A stretch of 64,000 nt of DNA from Sphingobacterium micropteri (GTDB lineage Bacteria; Bacteroidota; Bacteroidia; Sphingobacteriales; Sphingobacteriaceae): contig NZ_JACOIK010000001.1 of NCBI RefSeq assembly GCF_014692515.1, positions 310,001 to 374,000 on the forward strand, read 5' to 3'. The notes beneath the pieces were generated by a model. The model did not search any database, was not told the DNA's origin, and saw nothing but the letters and a program-made list of their open reading frames with translations. The position numbers and the translations under genes were made by a program. Every line of letters starts with the position of its first letter. Position 1 is the stretch's first letter. This document shows positions 29,799 through 37,735 of this stretch, piece after piece.

Positions 29799-29830
29799 TA
29801 AATTTAGGGTTTAGTTATTTAAATTTCAAA
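29799..29830 (-). promoter_or_regulatory. Promoter of the 216-aa gene, abutting the array
   Basis: Read on the minus strand, TTTG (29,827-29,830), a 20-bp spacer, then TAAATTTA (29,799-29,806) matches the Bacteroidota -33 TTTG / -7 TAnnTTTG pattern with one mismatch. The -7 is 22 bp from the start codon at 29,776. The innermost array core (CG at 29,837) lies only 6 bp beyond the -33 element, so array-bound protein could contact RNA polymerase. Confidence 0.5.
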
Positions 29831-29833
29831 CTT

Positions 29834-30232
29834 TACCGTTATATCATGATATATTAACGATATTAAAATTTATATAAACGATATCGAAATAAAAAAAGAC
29901 GTTCTATATAAGAATCATAACGTTTAAAAAAAATATATTCACGTTTTATTATGAATAATAAACAATATTTTAAATAATAAAAACGGTAAATTGAGATATA
30001 ATATCAATACTATAATTAGTATAAACGATTTACTAAATAAATAAAACGAATATAAAGGAGACAATACCGTTTAAAGAAGATATCCTATCGTTTATATGAT
30101 ATTAATAAACGATATAATAATAAATAATATCGTCTTTATATTATAATAAAACGTTTATTTAAATAAGTACAACGTTAGTTTGCAATATAAATACGTTATT
30201 TTAAATATAAGTAACGTTATATTTTCGCTTAG
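29834..30232. repeat. Array of 19 phased 21-bp units with CG-centred core
   Basis: Nineteen consecutive units at exactly 21-bp spacing. The core C positions are 29,837 + 21n, ending at 30,215. Typical cores (10 bp centred on CG) are ttaaCGatat, taaaCGatat, ataaCGttta, aaaaCGttta, atacCGttta, ctatCGttta and gtaaCGttat; consensus about WAAMCGWTWW, quasi-palindromic. Seventeen units have CG; units 7 (29,963) and 9 (30,005) have CA. The other 11 bp per unit are variable and AT-rich. Only two off-phase CG dinucleotides (29,885 and 30,226) occur in the 399 bp. Not a CRISPR (no long conserved repeat) and not an ordinary tandem repeat (spacers differ). Function unknown. Confidence 0.93.
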
Positions 30233-30294
30233 CTTATTCCTCGAATAATACACTTTTTATTTGTTATTAGCACAAAACTCGTACTCTTTTTACA

Positions 30295-31206
30295 TTAATT
30301 AAAAGACTGTCTAAACTCCAATGGGGAAACAGAAGTTCGGGTTTTAAACAGGCGATGAAATGACTGTGCATGTTCAAAACCTAAATGATAGGCAATTTCA
30401 GATACGGACATTGAGGTTGTTGATAGCAGCTCTTTTGCTTTTTCAATGACACGGTATTGTATATGTTGTTGTGTCGTTTGCCTTGTATGTGCTCGTAGCA
30501 TATCACTAAGATAATTGGGACTTAAATTCAATTCATTGGCTACAAATAGAACGGTAGGAATACCGTTATCCGCTAATTTGTCATTTTTGAAATACTCGTC
30601 CAGCAGAGCTTCCAATTTGGTCAGTAAATCGTTGTTGACCTTCTTTCTTGTCAAGAACTGACGATTATAAAAGCGGTCACAATATTTCAGCAACAAATCA
30701 ATATTTGACACCAGTAAATCTTGCGTATAAGCATCCATATTGTCATCTATTTCTTTATTGATATTGTCTATAATGTGCATGATAGCGTTTTCTTCTTTCT
30801 CGGAAAGATGTAGCGCTTCATTGCTCACATACGAGAAATAGCCGTATTTCTTGATTTCGGATGCCAAAGGATAGCTATGAAGAAAATCGGGGTGCACCAC
30901 CAATACAAAGCCCTTTACGCCGTTGAGAAGTACATCTTCAAACTGTAAGACTTGGTGTGGGGCGATAAAGTACATAATCCCCTCGTCAAAATCATAATAT
31001 TGCTGACCGTATTTACATTTTCCACCTGCACAGTCTTTTTTTAAGGCGACCACGTAAAAATCAGTTGTAATAGCATTCAAAATCGTTTCCGGCTCTAATT
31101 TTACATCATCAAAATTAAACACACTTATTAGTGGATTGGACGGTTTGTTCAATCCCAAAAACTGATGCAGAGCGTTTATGGAAGGTACTTTTGTCGGAGC
31201 TTTCAT
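30295..31206 (-). CDS. AraC-family transcriptional regulator
   Basis: 303-aa AraC regulator. The N-terminal cupin-like domain (about 1-180) carries Cys residues in KKDCAGGKCKYG. The C-terminal double HTH (about 205-303) includes ANELNLSPNYLSDMLRAH and the signature SVSEIAYHLGFEHAQSFHRL with the end motif VSPLEFRQSF. It is the third gene of a minus-strand set with the DJ-1/PfpI protein and the SDR gene (34-bp gap), so it may control them. Its 3' end faces the 21-bp array, about 60 bp away. Confidence 0.9.
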   Translation of the reverse strand: MKAPTKVPSINALHQFLGLNKPSNPLISVFNFDDVKLEPETILNAITTDFYVVALKKDCAGGKCKYGQQYYDFDEGIMYFIAPHQVLQFEDVLLNGVKGFVLVVHPDFLHSYPLASEIKKYGYFSYVSNEALHLSEKEENAIMHIIDNINKEIDDNMDAYTQDLLVSNIDLLLKYCDRFYNRQFLTRKKVNNDLLTKLEALLDEYFKNDKLADNGIPTVLFVANELNLSPNYLSDMLRAHTRQTTQQHIQYRVIEKAKELLSTTSMSVSEIAYHLGFEHAQSFHRLFKTRTSVSPLEFRQSFN

Positions 31207-31240
31207 TTACTGATTTTCTGATTTATACATAGCTAAATTA

Positions 31241-32185
31241 CTACTTTTCTTTTTCGGTTTGAATTTGCTCATTTCTAATTTGCTCTATTCCCTGTCTGTA
31301 AGTTGTCACCTGAAATTCGGGAAATCGCTTTTTGAATTTAGAAATATCAAAAAGGTTATCGTGCTCATAGCGTGGCAGTAACTCCTGTAACTCCTTTAGG
31401 CTCTTATTAAACAGCGAACCTATTTTAAATACAAATTTCGGAACAACGGAATACTTTAATTCTTTACCATAGATTTCAGAAGCGAACGTAATAAATTCTT
31501 TATAGGTAGGATTGCTTTCATCAATAGGCAAATGCCAGGTCTGCCCGAAAGCATCGGTCGTATTGCCAATTAAGGCCGTTGCTCGACTTGCGTCAGGTGT
31601 CCAAATCAGACTTCTTTTTTTTGTGTCGCTTAAAGGCACTCTGAGTTTTTTGTCTGCTCTGATATTATCGAAAATCAAGGTATTGGTAATGCTTTGCGTT
31701 TTTCCTGTTCCGTAAAATTCGGGAGCACGACAGATAGCGGCTTCCAATTCGCCTGATTGAATCTCTCGTAAAACCATTTCTGCCATTTCTTTTCTCACTT
31801 TTCCTTTTCTCCCCACAGGGGTGAATGGCGTTTGCTCAGTGATTACTCGGCCGTCTTGTGGGTACATATAAGTATTGTCAAAAAACACCAATTTTGTTCC
31901 AGTGATTTTACAGGCATCAATTACGTTGCGAAGAATAAGAGGGAATTGTTGTTCCCACAATTCAGAACTCATCGGAAGCCCTAAAGTGAAGTAAGCTATT
32001 TCACTGCCTTGTACAGCTTCAATGGTTTGCTCACGAATGGATAAATCTGCTGAGAATACGGTATCGGTATCGTTTACTTTTTTAGCCTTACGGCTTACAA
32101 TTTTAATATCAGAAGTATAATTTCTTTTCAGTTCCCGCGCCAATTCCTCACCAATTTGACCATTTGCACCTAATATCGTTTGCAT
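31241..32185 (-). CDS. NAD(P)-binding SDR/epimerase-like protein
   Basis: 314-aa extended short-chain dehydrogenase-like protein. The N-terminal Rossmann motif is QTILGANGQIGEELARELKR (GxNGxIG). The active-site region resembles NmrA/epimerase types (VFFDNTYMYPQDGRVI, with Tyr but without a clean YxxxK). Substrate unknown. It lies 4 bp downstream of the DJ-1/PfpI gene and upstream of the AraC gene, so the three are probably one operon. Confidence 0.82.
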   Translation of the reverse strand: MQTILGANGQIGEELARELKRNYTSDIKIVSRKAKKVNDTDTVFSADLSIREQTIEAVQGSEIAYFTLGLPMSSELWEQQFPLILRNVIDACKITGTKLVFFDNTYMYPQDGRVITEQTPFTPVGRKGKVRKEMAEMVLREIQSGELEAAICRAPEFYGTGKTQSITNTLIFDNIRADKKLRVPLSDTKKRSLIWTPDASRATALIGNTTDAFGQTWHLPIDESNPTYKEFITFASEIYGKELKYSVVPKFVFKIGSLFNKSLKELQELLPRYEHDNLFDISKFKKRFPEFQVTTYRQGIEQIRNEQIQTEKEK

Positions 32186-32189
32186 CTTT

Positions 32190-32888
32190 TTATCTTTTAT
32201 TTTTCAATTTTTGTATGATTACTTTTGCAATTTCTTTTGAGCTGAAAGGGTTTTGTCCGGTGATTAAATTCCCATCCACAACCACTTTGGAAGTCATCGG
32301 GATAAATGCCTTTTTATAGTTGGAAGTCCTCTTTTTCAATTCGGTTTCGAGATTAAATGGTACTTCTTTTTTTCGTTTGGCTAAACTTTCTTCAAACCAA
32401 CTAAAACCCGTCATCGTTTTGGCTTGTATTAAATATCTTCCGTTGGATAGTTTTACGTTCAATAACCCACCAACTCCATGGCAGACTGCCGAAACGATTT
32501 TACCTATTTCGTAATGTTCTCTGATAATGTTTTGCAGGTTGATATCATTAGGAAAATCATACATCGTACCATGTCCACCAGCGAGATAAATAGCATCAAA
32601 TTGTTGCATGTACACATTGGTTAGGCTCTTACTATTTTTTAGCAATTCCCGAAATGAGGGATCATTCCAATATTGCTTAGAAATTTTATCCAACGTAAAG
32701 CGTTTTAGGCTTTCGGGATCAATAGGGACATTGCCACCATTCGGGCTTGCAATAGTTACCTCGTAGCCATTAGCTATTGCTTCGTGATATAGGTGTGTCA
32801 ATTCGCTAAGCCATAGACCGGTTTCTAATTCTCTGTTTTCATAAACATTGATATTGGTTACAACGATTAAAATTTTCAAAATACCCAT
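32190..32888 (-). CDS. DJ-1/PfpI (Hsp31-like) class I glutamine amidotransferase-like protein
   Basis: 232-aa DJ-1/PfpI family protein. The nucleophile Cys lies in the elbow IVSAVCHGVGGLLNV, the Glu of the triad is near the N-terminal half, and the YLAGGHGTMYDFPND loop matches Hsp31/glyoxalase III-type members. Probably a methylglyoxal-handling or protein-repair enzyme. First gene of the minus-strand operon with the SDR and AraC genes. Confidence 0.88.
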   Translation of the reverse strand: MGILKILIVVTNINVYENRELETGLWLSELTHLYHEAIANGYEVTIASPNGGNVPIDPESLKRFTLDKISKQYWNDPSFRELLKNSKSLTNVYMQQFDAIYLAGGHGTMYDFPNDINLQNIIREHYEIGKIVSAVCHGVGGLLNVKLSNGRYLIQAKTMTGFSWFEESLAKRKKEVPFNLETELKKRTSNYKKAFIPMTSKVVVDGNLITGQNPFSSKEIAKVIIQKLKNKR

Positions 32889-33000
32889 ATTGCTATTTTT
32901 TTTAATACTACAAAGGTCGGCATGAAAATTAAGGTAAATGTAACTTAATTAAGGTAGGTTGTAACAAAATCTCTAATTATAATATCGAGCCCCTAGGTCC

Positions 33001-33058
33001 TCATCCCGGCTATAAGAAAAAAAGCAACCCTTTTTGAGTTGCTTTTGTTTGTGATCCC
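33001..33058 (-). repeat. Left tRNA-Lys-derived repeat (candidate att site)
   Basis: This 58-bp module has the same layout as the tRNA-Lys terminator and 3' end at 40,603-40,659: TCATCCC-GCTA, A-run, short hairpin, then GCTTTTGTTTGTGATCCC (18 bp identical). The hairpin itself (GCAAC/GTTGC at 33,024-33,042) differs in sequence but keeps pairing. The tRNA body is missing; the sequence continues into a RidA fragment. With the repeat at 40,502 (23 bp identical from GAGTTGC to GATCCC) it brackets the accessory region. Confidence 0.65.
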
Positions 33059-33067
33059 ATTATAGGG

Positions 33068-33211
33068 AACTTTGATGTCCAAGTACAAAGGACTTTTGAA
33101 AACTTGGAAAAGGTATTGAAAGCCGGAGGTTCAAGTTTGAAGAATGTCGTTAAGGTCGTTGAAATTGAAGCCATTACCGTAGTAGATGAAGTAGCTGATT
33201 GGAAAAAGTAA
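33068..33211 (+). pseudogene. RidA-family remnant with internal deletion
   Basis: Translating plus-strand frame from 33,068 gives 47 residues beginning NFDVQVQRTFENLEKVLKAG, then SSLKNVVKV joined directly to VEIEAITVVDE. In RidA proteins the segment after NVVKV and the C-terminal VEIEAI strand are separated by about 50 residues, so an in-frame internal deletion is present. The N-terminal half is also missing and is replaced by the tRNA-derived repeat. No start codon. The antisense open frame over it is a shadow. Confidence 0.75.
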
Positions 33212-33449
33212 AACGTTATCATATCAGCATTTTATCGACCTCTATAAATAGTTGTTAATCAGTGCTAATGAGAAATATTAAAAAAAAATCAAATAAGTTG
33301 TCACGAATCTATGCCTTAAAATGTCTTAACGAAAAACAATAGAAGCCCAAAGTGGGAGATGAAAAAGTTAAAGAAGGTAAATCATACTTTACCTATACCT
33401 TGAGCAAACGGTGAGCGTATTCTAACAGAACTTTTAAATTTAAACAACG
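33212..33449. other. Non-coding stretch with unidentified fragments
   Basis: No intact gene between the RidA and LysE remnants. Short open stretches exist, for example MRNIKKKSNKLSRIYALK from 33,267 and a PKVGDEKVKEGKSYFTYTL stretch near 33,346, but neither can be assigned. Given its neighbours this is probably more decayed gene sequence. Confidence 0.5.
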
Positions 33450-33603
33450 ATGATTCCGATTCATGAACTTTTATGGTTTACTTTAGCAGCTTTCATAATG
33501 TCTATATTACAAATAATCCACTTTGGATAAGGACGCAGAAATGGTTTATGGCCGATGTATTGACTTTTTTGCAGTAAAAATGGTGCTTTCAAAAGCTAAA
33601 TAA
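33450..33603 (+). pseudogene. LysE-family transporter remnant (both ends, middle deleted)
   Basis: The ATG at 33,450 opens MIPIHELLWFTLAAFIMS, the typical LysE/RhtB exporter N-terminus, but it stops at 33,530 after 26 residues. From 33,542 the sequence encodes WFMADVLTFF and, after a one-base shift, AVKMVLSKAK-stop, matching the family C-terminus. So most of a roughly 200-aa gene is deleted, leaving start and end. Not functional. Confidence 0.7.
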
Positions 33604-33615
33604 CAACAGAATAAG

Positions 33616-34128
33616 ATGGACAACATTCTATCAATAAGAGAATCAATCTGGAATCAATTCGGAGCAAGCCTTGATATGCTTGAAAATGCGATTATGATGT
33701 GTCCAGACGAGCATTGGGACACGGAAATAAGATTTTGGTATGCTTCCTACCATTGCACCTTTTGGACAGACTATTACTTAACAACTGACCCAAGTAAATT
33801 TACTCCACCAGCACCTTTTACATTGTCTGAGTTTGACCGGGCAGGTAAAATGCCAGACCGGACATATTCAAAAACTGAAGTACTGACGTACTTGGGACAT
33901 TGCCGACAAAAGGCAAATCTATTCATATCAGTGCTGAAAACACACCAATTAAACGAACGGTGGATTAGCGAGCGCAAAAATTATACGTTATTGGAGATTT
34001 TGATTTATAATATACGGCACATTCAACATCATTCAGCCCAGTTAAACTTGTTGTTAAGGCAAACCATTGATAATGCGCCGACTTGGGTAAGTCAAGCCAA
34101 GAACCTGAATACGAAAAGTAGGGAGTAA
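33616..34128 (+). CDS. DinB-like superfamily protein
   Basis: 170-aa four-helix-bundle protein of the DinB/YfiT superfamily. Candidate metal ligands are His in ASYHCTFWTDYY and the HxxxH-type pair in NIRHIQHHSAQLN. Such enzymes are often thiol transferases or hydrolases for stress metabolites; the specific activity is unknown. It is the first intact gene of the island and starts 13 bp after the LysE remnant. Confidence 0.85.
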   Translation: MDNILSIRESIWNQFGASLDMLENAIMMCPDEHWDTEIRFWYASYHCTFWTDYYLTTDPSKFTPPAPFTLSEFDRAGKMPDRTYSKTEVLTYLGHCRQKANLFISVLKTHQLNERWISERKNYTLLEILIYNIRHIQHHSAQLNLLLRQTIDNAPTWVSQAKNLNTKSRE

Positions 34129-34210
34129 AAAAATAGTAAATTAGTGGGTATAATGAAATATGTGTCCGTAAAACCGACTGCCCTAAAAGTTAAACGAAAA
34201 AGAAATAAAT

Positions 34211-34648
34211 ATGGAAAACAGAATTGACATACAGCAGCTTGAACCGGATGCATTCAAAGCAATGTTCGCTTTGGAAAATTACCTTCAACATTCGGGACTT
34301 TCAAAAACGTATTTGTACCTGATTAAAATTCGTGCCTCCCAAATCAATGGTTGTGCTTTTTGTATCAATATGCACACCGCGGACGCATTGGAACAAGGTG
34401 AAACTGCACAACGAATTTTCTTGCTCAATGCTTGGAAAGAAGCTGAATTATTTACCAAGGAAGAGAAAACAATTTTAGCCATAACCGAGGAAGTAACCTT
34501 AATCAGCCAAAACGGATTAAGCGATGAAACTTACAAACAGGCCGAACAACTTTTTGATGGAAACCAAATTGCGCAAATCATAATGGCGGTTGTTACCATA
34601 AATGCGTGGAATAGGATTGTAATGATTACCAAGAAAACGGTAAAATAA
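34211..34648 (+). CDS. Carboxymuconolactone decarboxylase/AhpD-like protein
   Basis: 145-aa CMD-family protein with the redox motif GCAFCINMHTADA (CxxC plus His), as in AhpD peroxidase-reductases. It lies upstream of an NTF2-like gene and an ECF sigma factor with a SnoaL-like tail. CMD proteins are a typical target of ECF41-type sigma factors, so control by the sigma at 35,220 is plausible. Confidence 0.92.
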   Translation: MENRIDIQQLEPDAFKAMFALENYLQHSGLSKTYLYLIKIRASQINGCAFCINMHTADALEQGETAQRIFLLNAWKEAELFTKEEKTILAITEEVTLISQNGLSDETYKQAEQLFDGNQIAQIIMAVVTINAWNRIVMITKKTVK

Positions 34649-34654
34649 ATAGAT

Positions 34655-35035
34655 ATGGACAAAATAACAATTAATAAAGAAGACATTGTTGAAGCGGAAA
34701 ACAGGCTTTTTGCGGCTCAACTTGTAAGCAATGTAGACATTCTTGACCAACTATTGCACGATGACTTAATTGCAGTTGCACCAACAGGACAAATAGTAAC
34801 GAAGCAAATGGACCTAGATACCCATAGAGCAAAAACAATGATTATTGAAGATGCTTCAACCGAGATCAACGACATTAAAATAACAGGTGATACAGCACTT
34901 TCTATCGTAACCATGACAGCTAAAGGGGAAACCATGGGAACACCGATAGAGGGAAAATTTCGCTATTTTAGAGTTTGGAAACGATTTGACGGCATATTGA
35001 AAGTCATAGGAGCAAGTTTTATGCAACTATCATAG
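34655..35035 (+). CDS. NTF2-like / DUF4440 protein
   Basis: 126-aa SnoaL/NTF2-fold protein with NRLFAAQLVSNVDILDQLLH, DDLIAVAPTGQIVTKQ and FRYFRVWKRFDGILKVIGAS, the usual cone-shaped alpha+beta pattern. Starts 7 bp after the CMD gene, so co-transcribed. Substrate or partner unknown. Confidence 0.88.
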   Translation: MDKITINKEDIVEAENRLFAAQLVSNVDILDQLLHDDLIAVAPTGQIVTKQMDLDTHRAKTMIIEDASTEINDIKITGDTALSIVTMTAKGETMGTPIEGKFRYFRVWKRFDGILKVIGASFMQLS

Positions 35036-35219
35036 AGTTTTCTCCACTGTGAACCCATTATTGCATTCAACTTATGAGAATAATGTGAAAAAACTTATGA
35101 AACAAACATTCAGAATCACAATACGCAGGACAGGAAGTCAACGAAAGAAGAAGGGAAATTCGTTTGATTGTCCCTTTCTTTCAAACAGGAAAAAAAAATA
35201 TCCTTCAAAAAAAACAACA

Positions 35220-36068
35220 ATGCAGGAAAATTATAGCAAGCTCTTGACCTATGCCTACAATATTGTGGGGTCTTATGAGGATGCCAGGGATTTAGTACAA
35301 GATGTATTGGAGAAATATATCACACTTGATAAATCGAATATTCGGCACGAATCAAATTTTTTGATTAAAAGCACGATCAATCATGCCATCAATTTCAAAA
35401 CCCGTCAAAGCAAAAGAGAAATCTTTGGTGAATGGTTACCGGAGCCGGTATCATTTGAAAATGCCGATACTAAAATCATCAAAGACGAGACCGTAAGTTA
35501 CACCATGTTGGTGCTGCTTGAACATCTCAATCCAAAAGAAAGGGCTGCTTTTATTTTGAAAGAAGGGTTTGATTATTCGCATTCAGAAATTGCAGCGTTG
35601 CTCGAGATAAGTCCCGAAAACTCGCGCCAACTACTAAGCAGAGCTAACAAGCAATTAAAGGGAGATAAATTTTTGCCACAAAAGTCAAATATTGGCATTC
35701 ATATAGAAACATTAGGGAAATATCAAGCGGCATTAGCTCAAGCCAATATTAAAGAGTTGGAAAATTTATTGGTCAGCGACATAAAGCTGAATGCCGATGG
35801 GGGAACCCAGGTACAGGTGGTGAAAGGCAAAGAGGTGGGACGAACAGCTACCGCCACATTACTGGTCTATGTGCAACAACAATTTCTGTCTGATAAAGAA
35901 GTTACTTTTCAATTCTTTAATCATCAACCTGCAGTTTGCTTCTGGGAAGGTGATAAATTACATAATTGCCATATTCTCCAATTAAGTGATGAGGGAGCGA
36001 TTCGGGAGATTTATTCCATCGTGGATCCCGAAAAACTAAAAAATATTAGCAAGCTGTCACATATTTAA
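35220..36068 (+). CDS. ECF sigma factor with SnoaL-like C-terminal domain (ECF41/SigJ-like)
   Basis: About 282 aa from the ATG at 35,220. Region 2 (about 5-70; LLTYAYNIVGSYEDARDLVQDVLEKYI) and region 4 (about 100-155; LNPKERAAFILKEGFDYSHS, SPENSRQLLSRANKQL) are followed by a SnoaL/NTF2-like domain (about 165-282). The tail controls activity in ECF41-type factors, which lack a classical anti-sigma. The frame extends upstream to 35,049 but that part is low-complexity basic sequence and not sigma-like. Neighbours (CMD, oxidoreductase) match the known target classes of this group. Confidence 0.85.
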   Translation: MQENYSKLLTYAYNIVGSYEDARDLVQDVLEKYITLDKSNIRHESNFLIKSTINHAINFKTRQSKREIFGEWLPEPVSFENADTKIIKDETVSYTMLVLLEHLNPKERAAFILKEGFDYSHSEIAALLEISPENSRQLLSRANKQLKGDKFLPQKSNIGIHIETLGKYQAALAQANIKELENLLVSDIKLNADGGTQVQVVKGKEVGRTATATLLVYVQQQFLSDKEVTFQFFNHQPAVCFWEGDKLHNCHILQLSDEGAIREIYSIVDPEKLKNISKLSHI

Positions 36069-36098
36069 TGTTGAAAGTGTCTTCCATAAAAAGAATAA

Positions 36099-36680
36099 AT
36101 GAAGACACTATTGAGAATTGACAGCAGCTTTCGCCTTAACAATTCCTATTCCCGAATAGCCGGTGATACCTTTGTGAAGGAATGGGAAATTCTAAATCCT
36201 ATCGGAATAATCAAAAACCGAGAAATAGGTTTCTTTCACGTCCCGCATCTCGACCAAGCATTATATGACGAATTCTATCAGACTCAAAACCCCTCAGATG
36301 GATTAAGGCTTTCTGATGAGCTGATAGCAGAGCTCATTGACTGTGATGAAATCCTTATTACGGTTCCTATGTACAATTTTGGTATCCCTTCATCACTGAA
36401 AGCTTATTTTGACTTGGTGGTACGAACAGGTAAGACCTTTGTATATCAGGATCAACCTATCGGCTTGCTGCAAAATAAAAAAGCATACATTCTGTCATCG
36501 ATGGGCGATTTTAAATCAGACTCACCGAATCTCGTAGAAATGCATCTGCAGCGAATATTAAATTTTATGGGCGTTACGGATATTTCCTATTATTCGTTAG
36601 ATGGTACAGCAGATAAGAATCATGTAAATCAACAATTAAGAAATCAAAAAAAATCGATTAGAAACATTTTAAATCAGTAA
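36099..36680 (+). CDS. FMN-dependent NADH-azoreductase
   Basis: 193-aa flavodoxin-fold enzyme of the AzoR family. The FMN phosphate loop is at RIDSSFRLNNSYSR and the second FMN loop is PMYNFGIPSSLKAYFD. Reduces azo and quinone compounds with NADH. It follows the ECF41-like sigma gene by about 30 bp and precedes an NTF2-like gene by 2 bp, so it probably belongs to the same transcription unit. Confidence 0.9.
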   Translation: MKTLLRIDSSFRLNNSYSRIAGDTFVKEWEILNPIGIIKNREIGFFHVPHLDQALYDEFYQTQNPSDGLRLSDELIAELIDCDEILITVPMYNFGIPSSLKAYFDLVVRTGKTFVYQDQPIGLLQNKKAYILSSMGDFKSDSPNLVEMHLQRILNFMGVTDISYYSLDGTADKNHVNQQLRNQKKSIRNILNQ

Positions 36681-36682
36681 CC

Positions 36683-37039
36683 ATGGAACAGGTAAAAGCA
36701 GCCATTGAGGCATTTGTAAAAGCAGGCGACAACCGGGATATAGTAGCTCTGGAAGAGATCTTACATACTAACTTTCAAAACATACAAGATGTGTTCTTTG
36801 ATGAGGATAGAATTTGTGTGTTCTCGAAGGATGACTATATCGAACTCATCCGTACAGAGAAGTTTGGAGGAAGTCCAAGAAGCATTGACTTCCATTCTAT
36901 CGAACACACGGGTAATATTGCTATTGTACGGGCCAAATTAGAAAGTCAGTATTTAATCTTCCATTCATTGATTGTATGTGTGCATGATAATGGGCATTGG
37001 AAAATAATAAATAACACACCTGCGATAGAAGCAAAATAA
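36683..37039 (+). CDS. NTF2-like protein
   Basis: 118-aa nuclear-transport-factor-2-fold protein: VKAAIEAFVKAGDNRDIVAL, HTNFQNIQDVFFDEDRICVF and a C-terminal DNGHWKIINNT strand. Starts 2 bp after the azoreductase gene. Third member of this fold in the cluster, with the DUF4440 gene and the sigma tail. Function unknown. Confidence 0.82.
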   Translation: MEQVKAAIEAFVKAGDNRDIVALEEILHTNFQNIQDVFFDEDRICVFSKDDYIELIRTEKFGGSPRSIDFHSIEHTGNIAIVRAKLESQYLIFHSLIVCVHDNGHWKIINNTPAIEAK

Positions 37040-37049
37040 CAGGCGTTGG

Positions 37050-37070
37050 TGGCGGATTTTTCTTCCGCCA
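37050..37070 (+). terminator. Hairpin terminator after NTF2-like gene
   Basis: TGGCGGA (37,050-37,056) and TCCGCCA (37,064-37,070) form a 7-bp stem 10 bp after the gene stop. The T-tract is in the loop rather than after the stem; a short T-rich stretch follows at 37,090. Probably ends the sigma/azoreductase transcript. The rest of the gap to 37,290 shows no gene. Confidence 0.5.
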
Positions 37071-37290
37071 TCTTAAATCATTATGGAAGATTTTTTTTCA
37101 AATCATGAAAGTCTTATAGTGTTGCAAATTGATTTACTACAACACATGTATAAAAATGAGATGATGCGACTGCTTTGATAGATAGAGGGCGTGATTGCAG
37201 GAAAGCGTAAAAATACTAATTTGCCTTTGCCCGTGAAAATGAACAGGATACCTACTTTCTAACAAAATAGTTGAAGACGGCAACGACAAT

Positions 37291-37653
37291 GTGAAGCAGA
37301 TAGTTGAAGCTAATTACAGGCAGATTAAGGCAGACGTTGTTCAGATTGTTGAAAGCGAAATGGAGGGTTCATCAATTATTTGGAAAGATACGGAGGGTAA
37401 TCTTGGTGCGAACGGAATTATAGAAATTCATCAGCCCCAAGAATATTTGCAATTGCATTATTACGATGATCTGGAGCCAAAACCCGAAGCTACGTTAGGT
37501 GATTACTACGAAAAAATCAGGCTGGTACCTGATGATAACGAAAACATACTTTCCATTGAAATTGGCAAAATAGCGAAAAGCGATATACCTATGTTTGAAG
37601 AAATGTGGGATAAGGCAATAAACATCATCAAGGAACGCTCAGAAAAAGAATAA
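37291..37653 (+). pseudogene. SRPBCC/AHSA1-like protein lacking its N-terminus
   Basis: 120-aa frame opening only at a GTG. Residues about 28-115 (SSIIWKDTEGNLGANGIIEI, then LGDYYEKIRLVPDDNENILS, then MFEEMWDKAINIIKE) align in pattern with the middle and C-terminal half of SRPBCC/AHSA1 proteins, which are normally 140-150 aa and begin with an INAPxxxVW strand absent here. Likely 5'-truncated, though expression from the GTG cannot be excluded. Confidence 0.55.
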
Positions 37654-37735
37654 AATAAAAATTCAAATCTTGCCATAGGGTAAGTATCTTGATTCACCGA
37701 TTTAATTACTTTGTATGTCTTATTGAAAGACAAAT

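Noticed and set aside
29834..30232. CRISPR array
   Set aside because: Only about 8-10 bp around the CG are conserved per unit and the period is 21 bp; CRISPR repeats are 23-47 bp and near-identical, with period above 50 bp. No cas gene in the window.
29834..30232. Plasmid iteron origin
   Set aside because: Period fits, but iterons are conserved over most of their length and lie beside a rep gene; neither holds here. Kept only as an analogy.
33010..33222. Minus-strand 70-aa open frame
   Set aside because: Antisense to a recognisable RidA remnant on the plus strand and runs into the tRNA-derived repeat; low-complexity Ser/Thr/Phe composition.
35049..35219. 57-residue N-terminal extension of the ECF sigma factor
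   Set aside because: Basic low-complexity sequence from a non-ATG start; sigma region 2 begins right after the ATG at 35,220.
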